This document shows, one piece after another, positions 37,209-48,393 of a stretch of 64,000 nt of DNA (position 1 is its first letter; each line of letters starts with the position of its first letter). The stretch is taken from assembly GCA_013368315.1 (NCBI GenBank), contig JAACJM010000054.1:186001-250000 (forward strand), read 5' to 3'. Position numbers and translations under genes: made by a program. The DNA comes from Tetrapyrgos nigripes (Eukaryota > Basidiomycota > Agaricomycetes > Agaricales > Campanellaceae). Below the pieces are notes generated by a model. The model was not told the origin of the DNA, did not search any database, and worked only from the letters and a program-made list of their open reading frames with translations.

Positions 37209-37933
37209 CAGTGAAAACTGATGTCACCCCAAATCGGGAAGGTCATGTCTCACGCCTGCCCAGGCCTTGTCGAAACCCCCGTTCCTGCCAGCACATCATC
37301 TGATTCTGCTTTCCTCTCAACCTTACACCCATAGTTTTTGTTGTAGGGACCTTTGTCAAGTTTATCTCTGCTTCAATGTCAATTTTTGTACTCTAAGACC
37401 CACCGGAAACTGACTAATAAGCACAACAACACTTCATTTCTCTCTCTTCCAATGTTCACAATATGCCGCGCGACTCACGTCGAAAGACTCGAGAATACAT
37501 CAAATGCACGCCCACGAAATGCAGGGCCCTTCTCATGTACAAGATATGGGATGGTACGACCCGCCTGTCTAATCCCGACATCTCCACTTCTGACCAATTT
37601 TTCGCTCTTCTCTCTGCTGAGTGGAACTCTCCAGGCTTTGCAGAGTATGCTGTCCGGCTGTACCGCTCATTCCCTCACCGTCTCGTTGAGTTGCGAAACA
37701 ATGACTGGAAATGGACCCACTACTAGCATACAGCCCCCAAGGGCACATTTTTCACTGCGGTTTTTTGGTGCAATTGTATATTGAAGCCTATCCTATGTAT
37801 ATAGTACAAAAAATTCTGGTTGTTGCGCATCTATTATGTTGAAAATGGCAAAGTACGAGGAGGCGAAGGTTCCTGATGTGCGTGAGACATGACCTTCCCG
37901 ATTTGGGGTGACTATCAGTTTTCGGAGTCACTG
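37209..37933. mobile_element. 725-bp TIR element with TA target-site duplication
   Basis: Ends are CAGTGA and TCACTG flanked by TA on both sides (37207-37208 and 37934-37935). Just inside, the inverted repeats share an exact core of about 33 bp (starting gtcaccccaaatcgggaagg at about 37222 and ending inverted at about 37911). The right arm has 6 extra bases (ctccga) near its tip. The near-perfect arms imply recent activity. The interior carries one 87-codon ORF but no transposase, so it is probably non-autonomous. It lies about 120 bp upstream of the GMC oxidoreductase start. Confidence 0.8.
37463..37726 (+). CDS. 87-residue ORF inside the TIR element
   Basis: MPRDSRRKTREYIKCTPTKC at the start and NDWKWTHY at the end. 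The protein is basic and has several Trp, Tyr and Phe residues, with no recognised family. It is the only sizeable frame in the element, with a start 20 bases or so after an AT-rich leader. Whether it is expressed is unknown. A transposon-encoded small DNA-binding protein or a chance ORF are both possible. Confidence 0.35.
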   Translation: MPRDSRRKTREYIKCTPTKCRALLMYKIWDGTTRLSNPDISTSDQFFALLSAEWNSPGFAEYAVRLYRSFPHRLVELRNNDWKWTHY

Positions 37934-37935
37934 TA

Positions 37936-40284
37936 TGCCACGGTCAATCAGATGCCTGCCCCCTATTTTATGTAATCTGCGCGAAGCATACTGTACCGGC
38001 TCAGTCTTTTTGGATTTTTGGACAGAAAAAAAATCGAAAAAAAATCTGAAATTTTTAGAAATCATGCAATCTGGCCTTAGCTTTTTTTTTCGTCATGATC
38101 TGTGACTAGACTTCCTTAAGTCCTGATGGAAGACGTGGGAGGAGGATTTTATTATCAAGCGGGAGAAGCGGAGCTAGAGAACAAAGTCTGATAAGACGAA
38201 GAAAGGATCTCCGTACTATAGAAAGGTGACCTTTACGAATCGTTAATGAGAATGACCACAGCTGAATGCTATAAGAGATTTCAGTGGCTGTCATGACAAG
38301 CAACAGCAATGAAAACTCACCCTGTATCATTGGAAAAAAGCACAACGATTTGACAACAATGAATTGTAATGTGGTGATAGTGCTGCAATGCGATGAACCA
38401 TCAGAGTCGGACTCTCGCACACCGAAACCCTGTCTATGCAGATAGAAATTAGGCAGGCAGATCAAAGGAGAGTAGAAATCACCATTACCTGAGTTCCGCG
38501 TGAGCTGCTGGGTGCCAGAATCTCATTCGACTTGCGGGTAATTGGCTTGCAAAGGTATTTTCCTGCTAGGACCTGGACTCTGCTGATAGCTCAATGCAAA
38601 GCCAAAGCATTATGGGTAGTGCTGCTTACCTAGTGAGTCAACCTCCATGGGACGAAAGCTTCGTAAGGTCCCCAGGACTTTGAGTACCACCCATGTTGGA
38701 TGGTCTAGATCGTCCTGGCCAAATATAAGAAACAGCAGCGAGGGCGAGAATGTGTCAAGCATTGAGCTCTGACAAAGTGACAAGTGAGGCAAAGGAAGTG
38801 CCGACGGCGGTGAGCTGGAAGAGTAATCCCCTACTTGATGTATAGTCTAAAACAATTGACGCAGCAAAAGCTTCTATCTGAACGAAATACCAACTTGCTA
38901 CAAGGTCTTCTTGCTGGATGGAGCCGAGAATTGAGACAGGTACTTGACACCACTGGTGAGGAATATCAATTTCGTCTTGCAAAGACAAAGATGTAACAAG
39001 TCAAGCCTGTCCAGACAGCTCAGTGAGAAGGATTCATAACATATCGTATACTGTTGCGTACCTTAGCCCAGAAATGCTCCCAACAACATGTTGGCCATTG
39101 TCCAGCTTTGCTGTTAGGTTTGCAGTCCAAAGTTGGTACATAATGCGTGTTTTCCTGCCATTTCAGCTCTTCATCGATACTGAAGCTTGCTCACCAGCTG
39201 CAGGGATGATGGTAGAGATAGAGGCAGCTAGATGTAATTCTTTGTGGAAGTCGCTGTCAAGATGAGTGCCAGCAGACGCGTTTTGTCTGCCTACGTCCAC
39301 GATAGTGACCCAGACACTCCTCTCTTGAGTTCTTTCCTAAAGATTTGGTCCTTTCTTTTTAGCTTCTCAGAAAGTTGCTGTCCTCACATCTAGATACTAG
39401 TCAGGATTATTTCCCTTACCATCCGAAAACTGAAGCTCTGGGAACTTTTGCAATTATGTACCAGCAATCTCCTTGTGGACACCTTTGTTGTCCTCTGCAA
39501 CTGTACATATATATGCAACTCCAAGTTTCCAATAAATAAGTTTCGTTGCCAATTCAGGACAATAATATTCTGCTAGACTTGCTGGAGGCGAGCACCTTAT
39601 CTTCGTGCTTAGTAGACATTGAATCATCTTCCTAGGCCTATTTCCTGAAACTATTCAAAGCAGGCTGAGAGACAACAAGAAGAATATGACTGGGAAGCTG
39701 TTGTTGTACGACTGTTGATGTGTTTGTAGTTCAATGCGAAAAGTTGGTCTGTCTTGACTGTTTTACAAGTTCAAGTTCCTGTTTTGGCTGTTCTGGTTTG
39801 AAGGCAGAGTGTGGGCAGCATCCAGATGATGTTAATATTTTTTTAATTTTACGAGGACTGTGGAGAACATGAACAAGAGCAAGGTTGTTGACCCAAAAGT
39901 GGTAAACAATAGGAGGCAGAATTATTTCTGAACAATTGCTGTTCGTCCTTGTCTTGTTCCTCAACCATCCACCATCACCACCACTACTGTTGCTTGAAAT
40001 CAACCTCTTCTATCTGCCACCAGTGTTCTACACTGCACGACTGTTTACATTAACATACACTTTCTACACCCTCGTACAGGCATATTCTGACTGTGCCCAG
40101 ACGAGTTTGTGCTGAAGACCTTTGATAGAATACTTCTCCTCAGGTACATCCTCTCATTTCTTCATTCTCATGCCCTTTGACTCATGCAGAGTCTGTATGG
40201 TTTTATTAGCGCATCCAACAAGTGGACCCCGGGCCGGACCATCTTCCTTTCTCTCATCATCGACGAGTCTTCTGCTCAGCCATC
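37936..40284. other. Long region without a supported gene
   Basis: Minus-strand frames at 38106-38465 and 38755-38988 are hydrophobic and separated by splice-like sites (donors near 38860-38890), hinting at a decayed membrane-protein gene. No family motif was found. The rest has only short frames. Confidence 0.35.
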
Positions 40285-41818
40285 ATGATGAACTACATCC
40301 TCAATCTACTACGCTCCAGTTACACAGCCTCCCCATGCCCAATGGACATTTCCCAGTCCTTGAACAAGACAGAACAGGATCTGAAACATCTTCGTGATGA
40401 GATCCAGCAACTCGAGAACAAGCTATCTTCACTTCGAGAGAAAGAGCAAGGGCTGGAGTGGGACGCTTGTCATTATTGCTCTCTTTTATCACCCATTAGA
40501 AGGCTTCCACCTGAGGTAATCTTGTATATTTTCGAATATGCCTGTGGGTTGGAGGCCCTCAGGATTGACACGAAGAAGATTTCTCGTCCTATCCAGATCT
40601 CCCAGGTTTGTGCGGGCTGGCGAGGTCTGGCATGAGATAGTTCGAAGCTGTGGTCATCTCTATCTTTCCATGAAGGTGCATTTTCACGCTCTGTCGAAGA
40701 GATCGAGTATCTGGTTACAACGCACCTCGACTTGTCCAAGCAACAGCTGCTAGACCTAATCCTGTATGGGCCTGCAGAGAGCCTGGATTCTCATAACAAC
40801 ATGGCAAAATATTTGCTTGAGACACTTGCTCCGCTATCTGCTCGTTGGAGGGAAGTCACTCTTTTTGGGTTGGCAAATTTTGAAGAGGAGCTTTCTCCCA
40901 TCAAAAATCAGCTGTCCCTGCTTCAAACGTTACGCTTGGACAATAGGTACAGTCTGGGCTTCGATGTTTTCGAATTCTTGCCCACTCTTTGAAAGTCAGC
41001 CTATGTTATGGATGGTGTCCCATCAAGATCATGGAATTCAGCATTCATGTGACACCCATATCCACTGTTCTTGAAGACTTGGCCCTGGCTTTGGAGGCCA
41101 CAGATGTAAATCTGCTAAAGTGCGAATTCCGAGATGTACCAGTGAATTCCCCCCTCCAACATAATCTCCAGAACCTTTTAATCATCGTTGACAGTTCAGA
41201 CCTGGACTTTTATCACTGGTTTAACTGCTTGACACTTCCACGTTTGTCATCACTGAAGATATTAGGCGATTGGAAGGCTGCCCCAATGTCCTGCATTGAT
41301 GGGGATATCCTAGAGGGATGTTTCACTGGCTTCCTCTCGCACTCCTCATGCACCATCACATCGCTCTCATTAAGCAATCTTCCACTTTCTGACCATTGCG
41401 TTTTGGAATTACTCTCAGCCTTACCTTCATTGTCCAATTTGACGATAGAAGACTGCCGAGCAGCGTCTATCAATGACAATTCCATTCTGACTCCTCATTT
41501 CTTTACCTCCCTATCTGTCAGCCATCGTGACTCAAAGTTTCCAATCATCACTCACAGCCTCTAGCACGGCTTCGAACTCTAGATATCTGCTTGCACACTT
41601 CATTGTTGACACCACACATCGTGAAGTTCATAGAATCTCAATGGAAGAACAACGGAAGTTTGAGCGTGATCAAGATCATTCTCATGCTCTACCATACAAC
41701 TGTGTTGGAATTGGGGCTATGGGAAACCATAGAATATGTGCTAAAGATGAGAGGGGTGGGAGTGCAGTATTCCTTATCCTCCCTAGATCTTCGAAGGAAG
41801 AAGCCAAAAAAGACTTGA
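40285..41818 (+). pseudogene. F-box/LRR pseudogene
   Basis: It begins MMNYILNLLRSSYTASPCPM with the same N-terminal coiled coil and F-box (LSPIRRLPPEVILYIFEYAC) as the copies at 26-32 kb. Lesions are a TGA at 40633-40635 in VCAGWRGLA*DSSKLW, where paralogues have a coding residue and Trp fits, a frame change near 40990, and another near 41560 before RLRTLDICLHTSLLTPHI. The LRR part (WFNCLTLPRLSSLKILGDW, HSSCTITSLSLSNLPLSD) is otherwise well kept. Opposite strand to the other cluster, about 8 kb away. Confidence 0.8.
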
Positions 41819-42193
41819 CCAATGTAGACAAAATGGGATCTAGGACAGTGTGAAGAGGTTTCTTTGTGTTGATTTTTGATTAATTTGGGACTTCTGCGAG
41901 CAATGTACAAGATTGTTTTGAGCTCTATACATACATATACAGGCAGAATGGCTTATAGCACTACTCTTACTACATTTACATGTTATGATAACATTTTACG
42001 TTCTCGGCATTCAAGTCACCCTTACTGGAATACCCATCTCCCTCCCAGCCACAATCGTACCCTGAGTGAAGGTGTTCAACTGCTGCAAATCTTGCAAATC
42101 AGGATCAGGGTCTGAATTCCTGGGACTCCTAGTTGCAAGCTGATGCGCCTGACAAACTTCCTTCCATTTCATCTGCTCATCCATTGCCACCAA

Positions 42194-42745
42194 TCACATT
42201 GCAAAATCATCATAAGTCTTCAACATTTGCAATCCTTCCTCTTCCATCCCCTTCAAGCAAGGGTCGAGGAATGCCTTGAACAGATCTGTGACACCAGGAA
42301 TGAGTACCATCCCTTGGGATTCTCCACATTTTTTGATCTCTTTATGTTTGGTGTCAGAGATGGTAGGGTTTGAACAAGAAGGGCAAGTGCATTCGAAGCC
42401 GTAGGAACGAAGTTCAATTTGACATTTGGAAGCAGGTGCCAAAAGTTCTCTGCAGTAGGTGATTGTGATTTCTTCGTCTTTTTGGATGTCGCGGCTTGCT
42501 CGGAGCATCATTGAGCATGTGGGGGAGTCCCAGGCATGACATGCGTTTGGGGAACAGCTGTAGGATAAGTTTAGTGAGATGAGCTTAGGCAATACACAAA
42601 GAATAATCGAGAGGGATCTCGATACTTGCCTATGATTCAAACGAGAGAGTATCTTGAACGTTCTGCTGTAAGTCACTGGTTGATCAGGAAGACTGGTGTC
42701 GAGAATACGAGTCCCTAGATAGGGGCTCCTTCCTATTTTATTCAT
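42194..42745 (-). CDS. SET-domain protein, 3' part
   Basis: Two exons joined by a GC-AG intron (42558-42629) restore SRLNHSCSPNACHAW, the core NHSCxPN motif of SET methyltransferases. It is followed by MMLRASRDIQKDEEITITYC (the E-I-T-I-x-Y motif) and the post-SET-like cysteines FECTCPSC. The exon before it (RTFKILSRLNH) has an acceptor CTTACAG near 42673, so 42745 is not a reliable start. The N-terminal half of the SET domain was not found in the next 1.5 kb, so the gene is either 5'-truncated or has divergent upstream exons. Likely a SMYD/SET5-like lysine methyltransferase, with target unknown. Confidence 0.6.
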   Translation of the reverse strand: MNKIGRSPYLGTRILDTSLPDQPVTYSRTFKILSRLNHRQVSRSLSIILCVLPKLISLNLSYSCSPNACHAWDSPTCSMMLRASRDIQKDEEITITYCRELLAPASKCQIELRSYGFECTCPSCSNPTISDTKHKEIKKCGESQGMVLIPGVTDLFKAFLDPCLKGMEEEGLQMLKTYDDFAM

Positions 42746-43747
42746 ATCTGTTTCCTTCTACCGTCTCTTAATTCGTTTTCCCTTCATACTTCAAGGCACA
42801 GAGAACTGGGTTCAACATCCGCCTCACATATACCTAGCCATCTTGTATCTAATACCCCAGTTGTCTCACCTATTGTGTGGCTCCTGGGGTATGTATTCAA
42901 TCATTTATATACTTACTACATATTTACTGATTATATCTATCTACAGTACCTACGTACTAACGTGTACCCATTCTCTATAACTGGCATGCGCTGTTGACCA
43001 GGATAGTTGTCAGTTTTAGTTCATAGGACGACAGACAAGCAGCAAAAACATACGGGGTTTAGGCTCACACATCACCGAGGAGCATTGCTAAACCTATGCC
43101 TTTGCAATAAATCCGGCGAGTGCGCAGCATTTTGTCTTGTGCATGATGCAGTCAGATGCCAGAAGAGTTTCGAAACGAGAGAGTAGTATCAACATACGTT
43201 ATGCTGGATCATAGGATTCTCGAGGATGGACTTGAGCCAGAAATAGTATCTGAGGGATCCTTGAACAACATATAGCTGAGAGCTTGTAAAGGACAAGCAT
43301 CAGATACCGCCAGGTTCATGAAGGAGGCACATACCAACCAAATCTGCCATTTTACCATTTGAGCTTTGCAAAACAACATATATGTGTAAGGTTTGAGAAG
43401 GCCAGATGGGCTGATAGACAAATAGGACACCTACCTCTTGCAGAGATTTGCAGAGCTTCACCACCCTCCCATTAGCAAAACACACCTGCCATTTGCTGTT
43501 CGTAAGGTGTGCGGGTCATCACTTTCCTGCACCTCGAAGATGACCGGTCTTCATCATTGGATCCCCTGGAAGAGACAGACAATGGAATGTGCAGGTTCTG
43601 TGTTTGCTGATGCCAGTGTATGCAAAGACTGAGAGTGAAAGTGAGTTGGTGCCGGAAAAAAAAAAGGAAGAATTGAGAGGCCTGGTACGACACCTCCTGC
43701 ATTCTCCTCGGGCAAGCATCATGTTTTGACTGAAGTTCCTTGATAAA
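42746..43747. other. Upstream of SET exon, no clear gene
   Basis: May hold undetected 5' exons of the SET gene. Minus-strand frames show no family motif. Confidence 0.35.
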
Positions 43748-44145
43748 GAAGTGATATAGATTTTTGTTCGCAAGATTAGAGCTACTGTCAGCTCAAAGGT
43801 TGCATATATCAATGAGCATACCTTTTTAGCCTCCTTCACTCAAGCAACCTCCAGTTAATTTGTTCCATCTCAGTATTGACACAAGGAGGATGCCATTTCT
43901 CCAGGATCTTGCCAGCTGCAGGTAGAAAAGGGAAGTTTGGGTGAGGAAGTGATATAGTTTTCGTTTGCAAGACTAGAGCTACTGTCAGCTCAGAAGTTGC
44001 AAGGCGTTACCAACAGTATATATCAATGAGCGTACCTTTTTAGCCTCCTTCATTCAAGCAACCTCGTTCCATCTCAGTATCGACTCAAGGAGGATACCAT
44101 TTCTCCAGGCTCTTGCCAGCTGCAGGTAGAAAAGGGAAGTTTGGG
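43748..44145. repeat. Tandem direct repeat, two units of about 198 bp
   Basis: Unit 1 (43748-43941) and unit 2 (43946-44145) both start gaagtgatatag and end gggaagtttggg. Similarity is about 85-90 percent by eye, with one internal indel of about 17 bases. The function is unknown. Confidence 0.8.
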
Positions 44146-44295
44146 GGAGCATGAGTGTTAGTAAAGACGTGCGACTAGTACTGTGGGTATTTTGACGGGT
44201 CCACGACAGTAACCAAGCTACTCTAGGTATGAGCTCCTCTAGAGTAGGCTCTGGCACGCTATGGTGTATTCAATCTGTTCCAATCGAATTGTCAG

Positions 44296-47105
44296 GTGGA
44301 TCATGTCAATGTCATGATGTACAGCTATAAAGCTTCTTTGATGACCACTACAACGACGAATTCTTTGGACTCTCCCTTCTCACATCTCCTCTCTTCAAAT
44401 TATGCCGCTTCTGACAGAGACGTACCTTGTATCAAGACTATCATAAATTCCTCATCTGACACTTTACGTCGTCTCAATTCCGAAATCCAAAAACTGCAGA
44501 CGGCTCTTCGAGAACTGGAACTGAAGTGTGACTCGGTACAAACCTGCATAGATGCCCATAGAGCGCTTTTATCACCCAGTCAATGGCTCCCTGTTGAAAT
44601 ACTCTCCAAGATATTTATCCATTGTCTCCCAAGAAACCGCAATCCTAACTGTAGCCAGTCCGAAGCACCTATCCTGCTTGGTAGTGTGTGTAGGACCTAG
44701 AGACACGTATCGCTCACGACTCCTTCCCTCTGGGCATCCATCCATATCGTCATTCCTGTGCTTGCGAGCCACTCAGTCCTCCATTCTTTGGTAGATGCGA
44801 GAAGAGAAGGCATAGAGACATGGCTGGGGCTGTCAGGTTTAGGGAATAGCACGGGTTGGCGGGTAAGTCGCAGGTTGTGGGGACGGGGTATGGCGGGGAC
44901 AGGGACGGGGTTGCTTATCTCATCCCACGCCAAACCCGCGACCCGCCACACGGGTAAACCAACCCGCCGCCTAGTAGAAAGCCGCCTCGGCATAATCTTT
45001 TACAGCAACCAACTGTATAGTTATATGTTTAGTCAGACTCATAGGTAGATCTTGCAAAAATTACATACACAGGAAAAATCCTCTGCTTCAAAGTAACAAT
45101 GCCCTCTGCCCCCATTCCCAAAAAACTCCAGACGAAAGAGAAGAAACGCAAGTCCATTGCGACGGCGAAAGCCAATACTTAGCTACCTCCACCGACGTTG
45201 AGTGTGTTTTCAGCAGAGGCTGATTCCTTTTACCTTATGTTTGCAATCGCCTGTCCGCTGATTCTACATGCGCTCTTAGGATCTGTCTGGGTCAGTGGAG
45301 TTTAATGGGTCTTATACATGATGAGGATTTCCTGGCTGTTGCGAAGCTCCCTGAGGTTGAGGCTGCCAATCAGGATGCAGAGGACATTGAGATGCCAGAG
45401 GGGTATGATGATATTGTAGGTGTACTTAGTGATATGTAGATGTACTGTATCTGTACGTATATACCCATAAACCCGCAGGTTTTGCCTCGGACCCGTCTGC
45501 CTTGTTGTTACCCTTGACCTGTGAGGGCGGGGAAGGGTTTCGACGGGGACGGGGACAGGTCAGAATTTTTTCCCCGTGGGATCCCTGTGCTGTTCCCTAG
45601 ACTCAGGTTCATTACCTCTATCCATATCGGTCTTTTCAGAGTGGTCCTCAACCTCCTTGGGTGGATCCAGGGATAACTCAGTTCCTGAATGCATCAGGCT
45701 CCTCCTAGACTGCATCTTCCAGCGGTCAAATCATTGGCATACCGTCCAATTTCATCTCAATGACGATTGCACCTCAATTTTGTCAAAATGTTGGCCATGG
45801 GGTGGAATCAGGGAACTACCTCTCTTACATACATTCAAAATGGGATTTTCCAGAAGCATATGGGCTCATCAAAAGTTTGAACGCGAGTGGTTGACAAAGG
45901 CTCCCTGTTTGCAGAGGCTGTCTTTGCGACATGGAGATTTTGAAGGGTTTTTGGAAAGACAGTTCTCTTGGGCCCATGTCATGATCACCTCCCTAAACTC
46001 CCTATATATCTAACTAGTCAGTGATCATTCCCGCTAGTTTCATAGTTCTTACTTGTATTGTTTCCATATTGATCGTATTCATTCGTTAGGTACTTATACG
46101 TTGTATTTAGCTACTTGTTCCGTAGCAGAATCAACTCCATAGTTCCCCCCTAAGGTGCTAGGCCTTGTTCGAGCCTCTTCCTGTACTCTCGTGGCCCGGT
46201 CCCTTACAGCCCAGATAACGCATTTGGAGTTGCAACTTCCTAGTTTTCGTCTTCCATCGATTATCAAGGGGCTCCGGCAATGCAGTCATCTTCAGTCTTT
46301 GACTGTGCATGGTTTGTTACGGTGTGCTCAAAGGGATATTCTCCCGGATACCATCCGGACGATAAGCCTCCCATCTTTACGAAGCCTCGGCATTGCCGGT
46401 CAGATTGGTCTCACAGATTATACAAATCCAGTAGACGCCCGGAATATATTCGCTTACCTCGACGCTCCTGCCCTTCGATGTCTGAGGGTCGACATCAATC
46501 GTGAAGGAAACTTTGAGTGCATTCCTTTCGTTGGTTTGCTTGGATCCGGGAACCAGATTGAGGAGCTGGATATTAGCTTCCAGGAAGATCTGCTGGACGA
46601 TATTCTCTCTCTTCTACCCAATCTTTCCATTGCTCGGATTCGTCCCAGATGGCTTGACGATACGCTCCTTCATCGTTTGACTTCTTCGCCTGGCCAAGAC
46701 GAACCACTGTGTCCCTCTCTCACACAGTTATATCTACTCGGCAAGAACACTACTATAAATGACGAGCACCTGCTACTTGATTTGGCACGCTCCAGGTGGA
46801 ACAGTGCCACTCCACCGTCTTCACGCGCGACAGCGAGACACGGTGGTGTCGCCAGGTTGCATGTATTCCACGTTTTGCTGAACCAATACGAACAGATACC
46901 CAGTCTCCGAGACCAACTACAGGAGTTGAGAAACCAGGGGATGGATATCATCTTCGCATATCGGGAAGAGAGCAGGATGGATCCGAGCTCTGGGCAGCTT
47001 GCTGATGAGGATACTAATATCGATCCATACATAACGCATTCGAGATATAGGAATCAAATATCGAACGGGATGACACGAAAGCATTCGTGGTGGTTATGGG
47101 ATTGA
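44296..47105 (+). pseudogene. F-box gene broken by a stop, a hAT insertion and a further break
   Basis: The N-terminal part has the fungal F-box layout: coiled coil LRRLNSEIQKLQTALRELEL, then AHRALLSPSQWLPVEILSKI and APILLGSVCRT. A TAG at 44698-44700 sits where Trp is expected (before RHVSLTTPSLWASIHIVIPV). The frame then runs to WLGLSG, where a 760-bp hAT-derived element interrupts it. It resumes SLPLSISVFSEWS (45600 onward) and stops at 46014 after LNSLYI, with about 140 bp of unrelated sequence. It then continues VLGLVRASSC ... SIARIRPRWLDDTLLHRLTS to 47105. A different F-box subfamily from the 25-41 kb copies. Confidence 0.8.
44840..45599. mobile_element. 760-bp internally deleted hAT element
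   Basis: Terminal inverted repeats TAGGGAATAGCACGGG (left) and TAGGGAACAGCACAGGG (right, reverse complement). Subterminal regions are full of ACCCGC/GCGGGT words typical of fungal hAT ends. The left flank GTCAGGTT matches the right flank G(ac)TCAGGTT, an 8-bp target duplication with a 2-base insertion. Internally, 45099-45177 looks like a transposase N-terminus, and 45176-45421 encodes a hAT C-terminal dimerisation segment (STDVECVFSRG, stop, FLLPYVCNRLSADST). Almost all of the transposase is deleted. Removing the element restores the F-box reading WLGLSG-SLPLSIS. Confidence 0.85.
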
Positions 47106-47938
47106 TGGAGGAGGTTTCATTGTATGGTTTACATTCTTTACAGCGTTATGTCGGCTAGGATCAGGGATAGATGTACATACTACTATTTGATTTGGCGGGA
47201 ATGATTTACAAAGTTTCATTGACTCAAGGCCCTCAGAGTCACGTCTTTCATGAACACGAACTAGCCAATGATAGAAATCCGTCAACAATCTATGCAAAGA
47301 TCTTCGTCATTCGTCCACTCAACATCCACGGTGGAAGACTACCATAGCATTGGTAGATTGCGACATTGACGGCCCTTCTTCATGAAGGGAAGAACCAAAA
47401 AATACCGCACCTCGACTCTCCTCGGACTTGATTGCGGCAACTTAAGACGGGTCAGGCCAGCGGATTGATATGTGTAGAAGACGCACTAACATAGGCTCAG
47501 TATTGACCATAGACCCTCAGTAATTCTTCATTTGTATTCAGACTTTTTGAGAACGAAAACAGCCGAGTCTGTAAGTAGGAAACTTTAGCAAGGGCAGTTG
47601 AGTAATATGGCAAAACGAAAAAACTCACTCTGCATCTCTTGATGATCCCCACGTCTTTTCAAGCCCCAGTAGGGAAAAGGACCGTCAAAATTTAGCCTAT
47701 GTACCTGCTGGAGTCAGAAGAAAGTCGAGAAGAAAAAGGCCGGGTAGACTCGTTTGTTCACCATCAAGGACAACCCAACATTATACTCAGAAAGATGACT
47801 ATCTTCACGGCCTCGGTACTGGGCGAAACGTCCTCATTTCAACTTTATGCAATTTGAATATGTAGGCGGCGCACGAGTATGAGGAGCTGTTATAAAGAGG
47901 GAAACACAAGAGAGACAGCATGGCGAACCTGTTGATGA
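47106..47938. other. Intergenic, nothing recognised
   Basis: No supported gene or repeat. Confidence 0.4.
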
Positions 47939-48262
47939 GAAAATGTCCATGCCAGCTGCAACGATGTCAAGCTTGATGGACACAATTTTCCCGTTTTCTA
48001 CCCACACCAGTCGGTACCGACTGACCAGACTCATCCGGAAGTTCCGGCTGAGGTGGAATATAGCGTGTCGAGAGAGATGGGTTCTTGGTTGGATGTTGAT
48101 GTTTGCGAGAATGAGGAATGGACCGAGAATTCTGAAGAGGTCAGCGGGTCCGAAGTTGCCAGTACTGTGGTGTATGACTATAGTCCTGACTTAGACAAGA
48201 CCTGGGAGACGGGTTCCATAGATGGTGATAATGAAATGATGTATACAGTATCGCTAGATTGA
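47939..48262 (+). CDS. Possible 3' exon of an acidic hypothetical protein
   Basis: A frame open from 47939 reads VKLDGHNFPVFYPHQ and ends in a strongly acidic segment (SREMGSWLDVDVCENEEW to VSLD*). Composition and length look protein-like, but there is no start codon at the upstream edge, where two TGA codons lie. If real, it is a last exon with upstream exons unidentified. No domain recognised. Confidence 0.3.
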   Translation, partial: ENVHASCNDVKLDGHNFPVFYPHQSVPTDQTHPEVPAEVEYSVSREMGSWLDVDVCENEEWTENSEEVSGSEVASTVVYDYSPDLDKTWETGSIDGDNEMMYTVSLD

Positions 48263-48393
48263 CTCATATCCTTGGACTGAAATGTATCACCTAACTTGGC
48301 TTTATATGGGCCTGGCACAACGGGTGTTGAAGTGAGCAGTGTAGCCGAACAGGAGTGATATTTAGAGAACTAGTCGCATAGCTACCTAGTATC

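Noticed and set aside
38106..38988. Possible membrane-protein gene on the minus strand
   Set aside because: Hydrophobic frames are present, but no family motif, start codon or consistent exon chain could be established.
46014..46154. Intron in the F-box gene at 46.0 kb
   Set aside because: The frame stops before any usable GT donor, so it was treated as a lesion or insertion scar and not as an intron.
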